Below, piece after piece: positions 1 through 7,337 of a DNA stretch of 64,000 nt. Under the pieces are notes generated by a model. That model was not told the origin of the DNA. It was given only the letters and a program-made list of their open reading frames with translations, and did not search any database. This DNA is from UBA974 sp002292405. Lineage in GTDB: Bacteria > Bacteroidota > Bacteroidia > Flavobacteriales_D > Sanyastnellaceae. Location: contig CALTBR010000003.1 in assembly GCA_943842425.1 (NCBI GenBank), positions 496,001-560,000 of the forward strand. The letters are read 5' to 3'. Position numbers and translations under genes: made by a program. Every line of letters begins with the position of its first letter. The first letter of the stretch is position 1.

Positions 1-2
1 AG

Positions 3-1130
3 CGCAACGAGCTTACTGCCTTGAAATCAGCGGGAATGTCTCTTTTAAAAATAATGAAACCTCTTATCGTTTTCATGCTGATTGTTTCTGCCGGATCTCT
101 TTGGTTTTCCAGCAGTGCATGGCCAAGTGCGAATGTGAATTTTCGTGCTTTATTGTATTCTGTTACTCGCCAACGCCCAGCTTTAAATATTAGGCCAGGA
201 GTATTCTACACTGGAATAGAAGGGTTTTCGATCAGGGTAGAAAGCAAAGACACAGACGGCACTCTATCGGACATCTTAATCCATGACCACAGGAATCCTG
301 AAAATGGCTCTTCTCGTATTATCCGTGCTGAAAGCGGTAAAATGAACCACGATTCTAACCGTGACGAATTGGTGATTGAACTTATAAATGGCACGAGTTA
401 TGAAGAACAAACTGAAAGAAATGTCAGGCGAAAAGAAAAATTTCATCCACATGTGATTTCTTCTTTTTCTGCATCAACCATACGCATAGACCTCTCCTCC
501 CTAGACTTTGATCTAGCTGACGAGGGTTTATTCAGAAGATCATATGAGATGATGTCATTGCCACAACTTAAACAAGCTACAGACTCTTTAGCGAATATGG
601 CGGAGATCGAAAGGCAACAAATTCTTAATTATGGAGTGAGGGCCGTAAGATTATTTAACGATTCTCTTGAATTGCCTGATATAAAAACGAAGATTAAACA
701 AACTGCTTGGTTTCAAAATTTAACACGTGTTGAAAAGAATAATATGTTTGCGAAAGCGAAAGAACTCTCCAGAAATCAAGTTAGAGGAATAGAAAACGCA
801 CTAGAAAAAGTCGAAGGGCGTGAACTTAGAAGAGATAGACACGCCATAGAATGGCACAGGAAGTTCATTCTTTCAGTAAGCTGTTTAGTCCTCTTCTTTG
901 TCGGTGCTTCTTTAGGGGCACTTACTAAAAGGGGGGGGCTAGGAATGCCTGTAGTTATTGCGATTTCTGTTTTCCTTACCTACTATATTATCTCTATGAT
1001 AGGTGAAGAAATGGTGAAATCCGGAACACTTACACCTGCTATAGGAATGTGGCTCAGCACTATTATTCTTGTTCCACTTGCTGTTGCCTTGACAATATTT
1101 GCAATGAGAGAAGGTCGAATATTTAAATAG
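3..1130 (+). CDS. LptF/LptG family LPS export permease (5' truncated by window edge)
   Basis: Inner-membrane permease of the LptB2FG ABC exporter, which extracts lipopolysaccharide from the inner membrane and feeds it to the Lpt bridge (YjgP/YjgQ family). The frame is already open at base 3 and reads RNELTALKSAGMSLLKI, the conserved coupling segment after the first membrane helices, so the true start lies left of the window; the TTG at 21 is not a real start. A membrane helix follows at once, then a long periplasmic domain, then three C-terminal helices with LTKRGGLG between them. Whether it is LptF or LptG cannot be decided here. The family assignment is secure. The next gene starts 22 bp downstream on the same strand. 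Confidence 0.9.
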   Translation, partial: RNELTALKSAGMSLLKIMKPLIVFMLIVSAGSLWFSSSAWPSANVNFRALLYSVTRQRPALNIRPGVFYTGIEGFSIRVESKDTDGTLSDILIHDHRNPENGSSRIIRAESGKMNHDSNRDELVIELINGTSYEEQTERNVRRKEKFHPHVISSFSASTIRIDLSSLDFDLADEGLFRRSYEMMSLPQLKQATDSLANMAEIERQQILNYGVRAVRLFNDSLELPDIKTKIKQTAWFQNLTRVEKNNMFAKAKELSRNQVRGIENALEKVEGRELRRDRHAIEWHRKFILSVSCLVLFFVGASLGALTKRGGLGMPVVIAISVFLTYYIISMIGEEMVKSGTLTPAIGMWLSTIILVPLAVALTIFAMREGRIFK

Positions 1131-1152
1131 TAAGAGAAGAAACAACAAGCAA

Positions 1153-2349
1153 ATGCGCATCCTGCAACTATGTCCTAAACCACCTCGCCCCTCACTTGAC
1201 GGGGGTTGTTTGGCTATGGATGCTATTACCCGTGGTTTTGTTGCCCAGGGGCACAATGTAAAGATGCTCGTAGTAAGTACAGACAAACATCCCTTCAAAA
1301 TAGAAGAATTTGACTCTGACTATGTTAAATCTACTGACATAGAGGCTGTATCGATAGACACAACTCTTAATCCAACCGATGCTCTAAAAAGCATGGTTCA
1401 AGGCAAGAGCTACCATATAGCTCGGTTTTACTCTAAGGATTTTATCAACAAACTAGAAGAAATATTATCTAGCTCTCAGTTCGACATCATCTTCGTTGAA
1501 TCATTATTCCTATCATCATACGCTCCCATTCTCAGAGCACATAGCAATGCTAAGATAATTTTACGCGCACACAATGTCGAACACTCTATTTGGGAAGGAC
1601 TCGCAGATGAAGCTCCCAAAGGGCTCAAAAAGTGGTATTTATATAAACTCGCGGCACAACTTAAAAAGTACGAATCTACCAAAGTCAACGATTTCGATGC
1701 ACTCATCACAATCACCGATGTAGACGCAGATACATTTAGAAATCTAGGAGCTACACTACCTATACACACAGCGCCATTCGGAATGGACTTCTCATCTTCA
1801 GCGGATTCATCGACCAAAGAAGTAAATCATGTTTTTCACTTCGGCTCTATGGATTGGAATCCAAATATCCGTGGAGTGGAGTGGCTAACAAAAGAGGTTT
1901 GGCCTATCGTTAGAAAATCAATAAGAGATGCAAAACTAATCCTTGCAGGCAGAAATATGCCCGATACATTCCGTTCTGATCCAGGCAAAGGCATCGAGGT
2001 CTTAGGAGAGATAAAGCGTGCGTCAGAATTCTTCAAGCGCCAAGGCATCATGACCATTCCTATACATAGCGGATCAGGGATGAGGGTGAAAGCCATAGAA
2101 GGCATGTCCGCTGGTCTTCCAACGGTATCTACTACGATCGGGGTTTGCGGACTCGATCTTGAACACGGAAAACACGCTCTTATTGCAGACTCTGCTGAAG
2201 ATTTCTCCACAGCCCTAATCGATCTTCTACGCGATACAGAACTAGCAAATGAGCTCGCCATTTCTGGTAAAAATCACATCCAAAAGAAATTTTCTAATAG
2301 GCTTATTATTTCAGAACTCACAGAGTTTTTTGACACAATAAAACCATGA
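1153..2349 (+). CDS. Glycosyltransferase family 4 (GT-B fold)
   Basis: Predicted cytoplasmic glycosyltransferase that moves a sugar from a nucleotide donor to an acceptor, probably in surface polysaccharide or LPS assembly. At 398 residues it fits GT4. The N-terminal Rossmann half opens with a glycine-rich acceptor loop (SLDGGCLAMDA, about residues 14-24). The C-terminal half has FHFGSMDWNPN (about 228-238), LILAGRNMP, and the donor-site stretch SGSGMRVKAIEGMSAGLPTV (about 312-331), in which the usual GT4 EX7E glutamates are only partly kept. Substrate cannot be read from sequence. It follows the LptF/G gene by 22 bp, suggesting a shared envelope-related transcript. Confidence 0.85.
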   Translation: MRILQLCPKPPRPSLDGGCLAMDAITRGFVAQGHNVKMLVVSTDKHPFKIEEFDSDYVKSTDIEAVSIDTTLNPTDALKSMVQGKSYHIARFYSKDFINKLEEILSSSQFDIIFVESLFLSSYAPILRAHSNAKIILRAHNVEHSIWEGLADEAPKGLKKWYLYKLAAQLKKYESTKVNDFDALITITDVDADTFRNLGATLPIHTAPFGMDFSSSADSSTKEVNHVFHFGSMDWNPNIRGVEWLTKEVWPIVRKSIRDAKLILAGRNMPDTFRSDPGKGIEVLGEIKRASEFFKRQGIMTIPIHSGSGMRVKAIEGMSAGLPTVSTTIGVCGLDLEHGKHALIADSAEDFSTALIDLLRDTELANELAISGKNHIQKKFSNRLIISELTEFFDTIKP

Positions 2350-2358
2350 TTTTCTATT

Positions 2359-2366
2359 TATCTTTG
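2359..2366 (+). promoter_or_regulatory. Bacteroidota -7 box TATCTTTG, 4 nt before ATG
   Basis: TATCTTTG matches the Bacteroidota -7 consensus TAnnTTTG exactly. It is followed by CGCC and then the ATG at 2371, so transcription should begin at or within a base or two of the start codon (leaderless mRNA). A TTTG lies at 2329-2332, but the 26 bp spacing is longer than the usual 19-21. The same geometry recurs before five other genes here. Confidence 0.6.
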
Positions 2367-2370
2367 CGCC

Positions 2371-3180
2371 ATGATTTTCCATAAAATATCAAATAGTATT
2401 TTCTTTCTCTTTGCATTCGTTTTTACAACGCTTGCACTCTTTTGCACTGGCTGCGCAGACATCTCCGAAGAAGAAATTGTAGAAAATCATACCAGTAACA
2501 CAAAAAGCAGCCCAAGTGTGCCGGGTTTTGATTGGTCGAATGATCCACTCAAAGTGGGGATAAATGACAATCTATTAAACTCTAAAATGGGGCGCGACAC
2601 TTTAGATGGCATCGCAGAGGATATGTATCAATATTTGCATACTATGAATACTATTGACTCTTCCGACTGGATTATCCACCTCAGCCACTTCCCCATGCAT
2701 CGTTATAGTGACACTTCGATGCTTAACAAACAATTTGCCGGCCTCAGCCATTGGAAGGAAAAAGGATTTGCAAATCGCGTAGGGAATATCGACATTCAAT
2801 ATGCCAGTGATTGGATCTTTGAAGAAGACCAAATGGTAGCACTCCTAGGCCACGATATAGATTTCTATCAAGATTTCTTGCCCAATTTTGAAGGCAATCC
2901 TGAGGGTATGAAATTTATGCTTGAGGATAAATATGGACGAGGAAACTGCACGTACCATTCATATACCGATATCATGGAAAATGGAGACTCTTTGCTTGTT
3001 AGAAACTGGCATGCTCACGCATACACGAATACGTATGTTCTTTGCAACCTCGATTCTCTTCACTTTACTTTTCTGCCTATAGGGTTTCAAAAAGCAGATT
3101 TCGGAGCTCAGATGATGGATTCAGAAACCATGCTCACTCTATTAAGAGATCATCGTGAACTTTTTAAAGAAGAAAGTTGA
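2371..3180 (+). CDS. Hypothetical lipoprotein
   Basis: I do not recognise a family. The 269-residue product begins with a lipoprotein signal peptide: a hydrophobic stretch (about residues 9-26) and lipobox LFCTGC with lipidated Cys at about 28, so it is membrane anchored on the periplasmic or outer side. The mature part is soluble, rich in His, Asp and aromatic residues (WIIHLSHFPMHRY, NWHAHAY), with no clear repeat. It lies between a glycosyltransferase and two guanidine-modifying enzymes; its stop codon overlaps the next start by four bases (TTGA), so it is probably co-translated with them. It has its own -7 box just before the ATG. Confidence 0.75.
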   Translation: MIFHKISNSIFFLFAFVFTTLALFCTGCADISEEEIVENHTSNTKSSPSVPGFDWSNDPLKVGINDNLLNSKMGRDTLDGIAEDMYQYLHTMNTIDSSDWIIHLSHFPMHRYSDTSMLNKQFAGLSHWKEKGFANRVGNIDIQYASDWIFEEDQMVALLGHDIDFYQDFLPNFEGNPEGMKFMLEDKYGRGNCTYHSYTDIMENGDSLLVRNWHAHAYTNTYVLCNLDSLHFTFLPIGFQKADFGAQMMDSETMLTLLRDHRELFKEES

Positions 3181-4103
3181 TAGACTTAGTTTGTACAGTA
3201 AACAACGAATGGGATACCCTAAGAAAAGTCATCGTAGGTATTGCCACATCTTGGGGACCTAACCCCACCGCTCAACAAGCTGTTGATCCTAAATCCAGAG
3301 AACACATTCTGGCAGGAACATACCCCATATCTTCAGATGTATACCAGGAATTAGAGGGATTAGTTACTGTACTTAAGGAACACGGTGTTGAAGTTTTTCG
3401 TCCTGAAAACTCTTCGGACTTAAACCAAGTATTCGCTCGTGATGTAGGTGCTGTGATAGAAAACAAACTCATTAAATCCTCTATGATTGCTGAAAGAGCA
3501 CCCGAATGGCTTGGTGTAAGTGGCATCTTCAGCCACACCCCTTTAGAAAACATCTTAATCCCACCAAGTGGTGTTAGAATAGAAGGTGGAGACATTATGC
3601 CTATGGACGATGAGATTTGGGTAGGGTATTCTGAGGAGGAGGATTTTCAAAAGTATAAAACTGCGAGAACAAATAAAAAAGCACTCGTTTGGCTTCAAGA
3701 ACAGTTTCCTGAAAAATACGTCCGAGGGTTTCAGCTCCATAAATCAGATACTGATCCAAGAGCTAACGCCCTTCATCTCGACTGCTGCCTTTGTCCTTTA
3801 AGTGGTGGCCACGTTATTTTTCACCCAGAAGGCTTAAAGCTCGAAAGTGAAATAACTTGGGTACGCAAGCGCTTTGCAAAAAAAATCTACGAGGTAGATG
3901 CAGAAAACATGTATAATATGCATTGCAATCTATTTACACTATCACCAGACACAATCATTAGTGGCAAAGGCTTCGATGGTGTGAATGAACAACTTAGAGC
4001 TTGGGGATACAACGTATTAGAGATTCCATTTAACGAAACCTCCAAGCTAGAAGGTCTCTTTCGTTGCGTTACACTACCTATCGTAAGAAATTCAAATGTC
4101 TAA
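3177..4103 (+). CDS. Amidinotransferase / arginine-deiminase-like (guanidine-modifying) family protein
   Basis: Guanidine-modifying enzyme superfamily (pentein fold), whose members transfer or hydrolyse amidino groups of arginine, methylarginine or agmatine-like substrates. The catalytic set appears present: an acidic EGGDIMPMDD (about residues 136-145), a His in ALHLDC (about 198-203), and a nucleophile Cys near the C-terminus in LFRCVTLP (about 294-301). The N-terminus has NEWDTLRKVIVG, typical of the glycine amidinotransferase branch. The start is TTG overlapping the upstream stop by four bases; no ATG lies near enough upstream. It overlaps ctlX by 8 bp. The reaction could be amidinotransfer or hydrolysis; sequence alone does not settle this. 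Confidence 0.7.
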   Translation: MIDLVCTVNNEWDTLRKVIVGIATSWGPNPTAQQAVDPKSREHILAGTYPISSDVYQELEGLVTVLKEHGVEVFRPENSSDLNQVFARDVGAVIENKLIKSSMIAERAPEWLGVSGIFSHTPLENILIPPSGVRIEGGDIMPMDDEIWVGYSEEEDFQKYKTARTNKKALVWLQEQFPEKYVRGFQLHKSDTDPRANALHLDCCLCPLSGGHVIFHPEGLKLESEITWVRKRFAKKIYEVDAENMYNMHCNLFTLSPDTIISGKGFDGVNEQLRAWGYNVLEIPFNETSKLEGLFRCVTLPIVRNSNV

Positions 4104-5040
4104 GCAAAGCTCACAAAACATCTTAATGATTCGTCCTTCTGCCTTCAGAATGAACGAAGAAACCGCGGGCAATAACTATTATCAAAGAGTTATAGACGAT
4201 CTCTCCCCAGAGGAAGTCACAGATCTTGCCTTAGAAGAATTCGACAACATGGTCGACACTCTTAGGGCAGAAGGCATCAACATATTTGTGGTGGAGGATC
4301 TACCAGAAACTGACACTCCCGATGCACTTTTCCCCAACAACTGGGTGAGCTTCCACAACGATGGTAGAATCGGCTTATACCCTATGTTCGCAAAAAACCG
4401 CAGAATGGAAAGGCGTGAAGATATACTCATCGATTTAGAACATAAGGAAGGTTTTAAAGTTGAAGAAATCGTTGATTTCACAGAGTTTGAAGATCACAAT
4501 GTATTCTTAGAAGGAACAGGAAGCATAGTCCTCGACCATGAAAACAAAAAAGCCTACGCCGCCCTCAGCCCACGCACAGACCGCATTGCTTTTGGACAGT
4601 TTTGCGAAGCTTTCGACTACAATGGTGTGGTATTTGAATCTCTTCAAAGTATCGGAGATCAGCGAAAGCAGATATACCATACTAACGTGATGATGTGCAT
4701 CGGCACGGGTTGGGCTACTGTTTGTCTAGATAGCGTTGACCACCCTGAGGATAAAGAATTACTCGAAAACAGCCTCATCTCTGACGGCCTTCAGATTATC
4801 CTCCTTTCTGAAGACCAAATCAATCGCTTCGCCGGCAATATGCTTGAAGTCGCCTCTAAACTTGACGACACACCTAGAATTGTCATGAGTAAATCTGCTC
4901 ACGAAGCACTCGACGATACACAACTCCACTCTCTCTCAACTTTTGGGAAAATAATTTCCATCCCTCTTGACGTTATCGAAGCTTGTGGAGGAGGATCTGC
5001 ACGTTGTATGATGGCTGAAATCCATCTCCCTAAAGCTTAA
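4096..5040 (+). CDS. ctlX: Citrulline utilization hydrolase CtlX / arginine deiminase-related protein
   Basis: 314-residue pentein-fold hydrolase of the CtlX/arginine deiminase-related family, acting on citrulline- or arginine-like compounds. Visible features are the N-terminal ILMIRPSAFRMNEETAGNN (about residues 9-27), PDALFPNNWVSFH (about 73-85), VFLEGTGSIVLD with the acidic residue, HTNVMMCIG with the catalytic His, and GGGSARCMMAEIH with the nucleophile Cys near residue 305. It overlaps the previous guanidine-modifying gene by 8 bp and ends 6 bp before argS, so the three probably form one transcript around arginine. The family is clear; the physiological substrate in this organism is inferred. 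Confidence 0.85.
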   Translation: MSKQSSQNILMIRPSAFRMNEETAGNNYYQRVIDDLSPEEVTDLALEEFDNMVDTLRAEGINIFVVEDLPETDTPDALFPNNWVSFHNDGRIGLYPMFAKNRRMERREDILIDLEHKEGFKVEEIVDFTEFEDHNVFLEGTGSIVLDHENKKAYAALSPRTDRIAFGQFCEAFDYNGVVFESLQSIGDQRKQIYHTNVMMCIGTGWATVCLDSVDHPEDKELLENSLISDGLQIILLSEDQINRFAGNMLEVASKLDDTPRIVMSKSAHEALDDTQLHSLSTFGKIISIPLDVIEACGGGSARCMMAEIHLPKA

Positions 5041-5046
5041 CGTTAG

Positions 5047-6843
5047 ATGCGTAATCTCGACACTCTTATCTCGAAATCCATCTCTGATGCTTGTAACGAG
5101 CTATTCGGATTTCGTCCAGACGAAAAGCAAATATCTATCCAGAGCACTCGATCTGAATTCGAAGGCGAACGTACAGTTGTCGTTTTCCCTTTCACTCGAC
5201 AGGCAAAAAAATCTCCTGAAGAAACTGGAGCCGCTATTGGAAAATATCTCGTGGAAAATCAAGAAGTCGTTAAAGACTTTGGAGTAGTCAAGGGATTCTT
5301 AAATCTTAGTATCTCTGATAAATACTGGGCTTCAGCTCTAAGCTCTGCTGTTTTAGAAAAAAACTGCTTTGGTCTTCAGCCTTTAGGGAGTAAACCTCAA
5401 GTCATGGTGGAGTACTCCTCCCCCAACACGAACAAACCACTGCACTTAGGTCATCTTAGAAACATCTTCCTTGGATACAGTGTGTCTAACATCCTCCAAG
5501 CTGCCGGTCACGACGTTGTTAAAGTTCAAATCATTAACGACCGAGGTATCCACATATGTAAATCTATGATCGCATGGAAGCTTTACGGAGGTGGTGAAAC
5601 TCCCACATCTACAGGAGAAAAAGGCGATAAATTCGTAGGCCGTTATTATGTCGCATTCGACAAGCAATACAAAATCGAAATCTCCGAGCTCCTTTCTTCT
5701 GGCTGCGATCAAAAAACCGCCGAAGCAGAGGCTCCTATCCTTCTCGCTGCCCGAGAACTACTTCATAAGTGGGAAGCAGGCGATTCCGATGTGCGCGAGC
5801 TTTGGTCTACTATGAACGGATGGGTATATGACGGATTTGAATACACATATACCGAGATGGGAGTAGATTTCGATAAGCTATATTATGAATCAGACACCTA
5901 TCTCATAGGAAAAGACCAAATCGAAAAGGGAGTTACATCGGGAGCTTTCATCCGTCGCGAAGATGGGTCCGTTTGGATAGACCTCTCTGATGTAGGGCTA
6001 GACGAAAAGCTCCTCCTTCGAAAGGACGGTACAGCAGTATATATGACTCAGGATATTGGGACTGCTATACTTCGCTTCGAAGAATATCCCAACTTAGATC
6101 GTCAGGTATATACCGTAGGTAACGAGCAAGAATACCATTTTAAAGTTTTATTCGAAATCCTAGATAAATTGGGATTCTCCCAAGCCTCTCGCTGTCACCA
6201 CCTCTCTTACGGTATGGTGGAGCTTCCCGAAGGCAAAATGAAATCTCGCGAAGGCACTGTCGTCGACGCGGACGATATCATGGCCGAGATGAAAACAACC
6301 GCCGAACAGCTCGCCCGCGATGCCGGGAAGCTTGAAAACATCCCAGAAGAAGATAGAGAATCCCTATTCAAAGATGTGGGCTATGGAGCTCTTAAGTACT
6401 TCCTCCTCAAGGTCGATCCTAAAAAATCCATGATGTTCGACCCAGCCGCGAGCATAGATTTTATCGGGAATACTGGCCCGTACATACAGTTCAATTACGT
6501 CCGTGCTCGCTCCGTTCTTAGAAACGCTGGAATCGAAGATGTAGCTTCCCTCTTACCTCTCTCTCCTGTCCACTTAGACGACACCGAGCGCTCGCTCCTT
6601 ATGTCCGCTCTTTCCCTCCCAGGAATAATAGAAGAAGCTGCACACTCCTACGATCCATCTCTCGTAGCTAACCTATGCTATGACATCACTAAATCTTACT
6701 CTAGTTGGTATCAAAACCATCCTATCTTAAACGAAGAAGATGATCAGGTTCGTACAGCAAGATTAGCTCTCTGTGCCCTCAGCAGCTCTGCTGTAAAAAT
6801 CGGCATGTCTCTCCTCGGAGTTTCTATGCCGGAAAAGATGTAA
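5047..6843 (+). CDS. argS: Arginyl-tRNA synthetase
   Basis: Class I aminoacyl-tRNA synthetase that charges tRNA-Arg with arginine in the cytoplasm. The 598 residues match the family. Seen are an N-terminal Arg-tRNA-synthetase additional domain (about 1-90), the HIGH-type motif PLHLGHLRN (about 131-139), the KMSK-equivalent GKMKSREGT (about 395-403) and a C-terminal anticodon-binding DALR domain starting near 470 with NYVRARSVL. It follows ctlX by six bases, so its expression may be tied to the two guanidine-modifying enzymes upstream. Nothing looks damaged. Its 3' end faces the DUF493 gene across a 24 bp gap with no clear terminator. Confidence 0.97.
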   Translation: MRNLDTLISKSISDACNELFGFRPDEKQISIQSTRSEFEGERTVVVFPFTRQAKKSPEETGAAIGKYLVENQEVVKDFGVVKGFLNLSISDKYWASALSSAVLEKNCFGLQPLGSKPQVMVEYSSPNTNKPLHLGHLRNIFLGYSVSNILQAAGHDVVKVQIINDRGIHICKSMIAWKLYGGGETPTSTGEKGDKFVGRYYVAFDKQYKIEISELLSSGCDQKTAEAEAPILLAARELLHKWEAGDSDVRELWSTMNGWVYDGFEYTYTEMGVDFDKLYYESDTYLIGKDQIEKGVTSGAFIRREDGSVWIDLSDVGLDEKLLLRKDGTAVYMTQDIGTAILRFEEYPNLDRQVYTVGNEQEYHFKVLFEILDKLGFSQASRCHHLSYGMVELPEGKMKSREGTVVDADDIMAEMKTTAEQLARDAGKLENIPEEDRESLFKDVGYGALKYFLLKVDPKKSMMFDPAASIDFIGNTGPYIQFNYVRARSVLRNAGIEDVASLLPLSPVHLDDTERSLLMSALSLPGIIEEAAHSYDPSLVANLCYDITKSYSSWYQNHPILNEEDDQVRTARLALCALSSSAVKIGMSLLGVSMPEKM

Positions 6844-6867
6844 AGCTAACACGCCTACACTTCGCTC

Positions 6868-7170
6868 CTACAAAGCTATTATCCCAGGTATTTTTGCGGC
6901 CGCTTCATAGCGATCAAATACTGCGTCTGCATTTTTCACACTGTCTAATATTGTGAAGGATTTATACTTCCCAGTACTCGACTCACGCATCTTCATTTTC
7001 GACGTAAGCCCAAATATTGCTCTTAAGGCTGCTTCATTTTCATTCCCCTTTGGAACTATAAACTTAAACATAAATTCACACGGCCATTTATGCGTCTCGT
7101 TAAGTTGAGCTCTCATACGCTCCCTATCGCTCACTGGATTAGAGTTTTCTTTTTGCTTTTCTTCAGACAT
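6868..7170 (-). CDS. DUF493 family protein
   Basis: Small soluble protein of the DUF493 (YbeD-like) family, alpha/beta ferredoxin-like fold; function uncertain, with regulatory roles proposed for relatives. The characteristic part is WPCEFMFKFIVP followed by an acidic/helix stretch and the SSTGKYKSFTI strand. The open frame extends upstream to 7203, but I choose the ATG at 7170 (MSEEKQKEN) because the extension is unlike the family and because a TATATTTG promoter box ends four bases before this ATG, so the upstream codons would not be transcribed. The resulting protein is 100 residues, usual for the family. Confidence 0.85.
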   Translation of the reverse strand: MSEEKQKENSNPVSDRERMRAQLNETHKWPCEFMFKFIVPKGNENEAALRAIFGLTSKMKMRESSTGKYKSFTILDSVKNADAVFDRYEAAAKIPGIIAL

Positions 7171-7174
7171 TTTG

Positions 7175-7182
7175 CAAATATA
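7175..7182 (-). promoter_or_regulatory. -7 box TATATTTG, 4 nt before DUF493 ATG
   Basis: Read on the minus strand, TATATTTG is followed by CAAA and the ATG at 7170. It matches TAnnTTTG and fixes the start of the DUF493 gene. The terminator of the upstream gene on the same strand lies just above it, so this gene has an independent, probably leaderless, transcript. Confidence 0.65.
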
Positions 7183-7190
7183 GCTGTAAT

Positions 7191-7220
7191 AAAAAAGGGC
7201 CACCCGAAGGTAGCCCTTTT
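7191..7220 (-). terminator. Intrinsic terminator with UUCG tetraloop
   Basis: On the minus strand the sequence forms a 12-bp stem (AAAAGGGCTACC with GGTGGCCCTTTT, one G-U pair) closed by a TTCG tetraloop and running into a T tract. It begins 21 bp after the stop codon of the giant repeat protein and is a textbook rho-independent terminator for that gene. Confidence 0.9.
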
Positions 7221-7241
7221 CTTAATATAAATCTCTTGTGA

Positions 7242-7337
7242 TTACTCACATACGTTACCCCATAGTTGGAAGAAGTCTAGTAGATCACTTACGTCAACTT
7301 CGCCGTCATCGTTCAAGTCACCAGGACAAGCACAACT
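7242..7337 (-). other. Dockerin-like C-terminal calcium motif
   Basis: Encodes the last 31 residues, CACPGDLNDDGEVDVSDLL then FFQLWGNVCE: one EF-hand-like calcium loop (D-N-D-G-V-D spacing), a hydrophobic helix and flanking Cys. A doubled version ends the secreted protein at 60124-61095. It may be a sorting or anchoring tail. Confidence 0.65.

Noticed and set aside
931..938. Run of eight G in the LptF/G gene as a phase-variation tract
   Set aside because: It encodes the family-conserved KRGGLG stretch; similar G runs occur in ffh (about 13925) and pepD (about 47337), also at conserved Gly codons. No sign of variation is visible.
5087..5287. 66-codon open frame overlapping the start of argS
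   Set aside because: Out-of-frame shadow inside the conserved N-terminal domain of ArgS.
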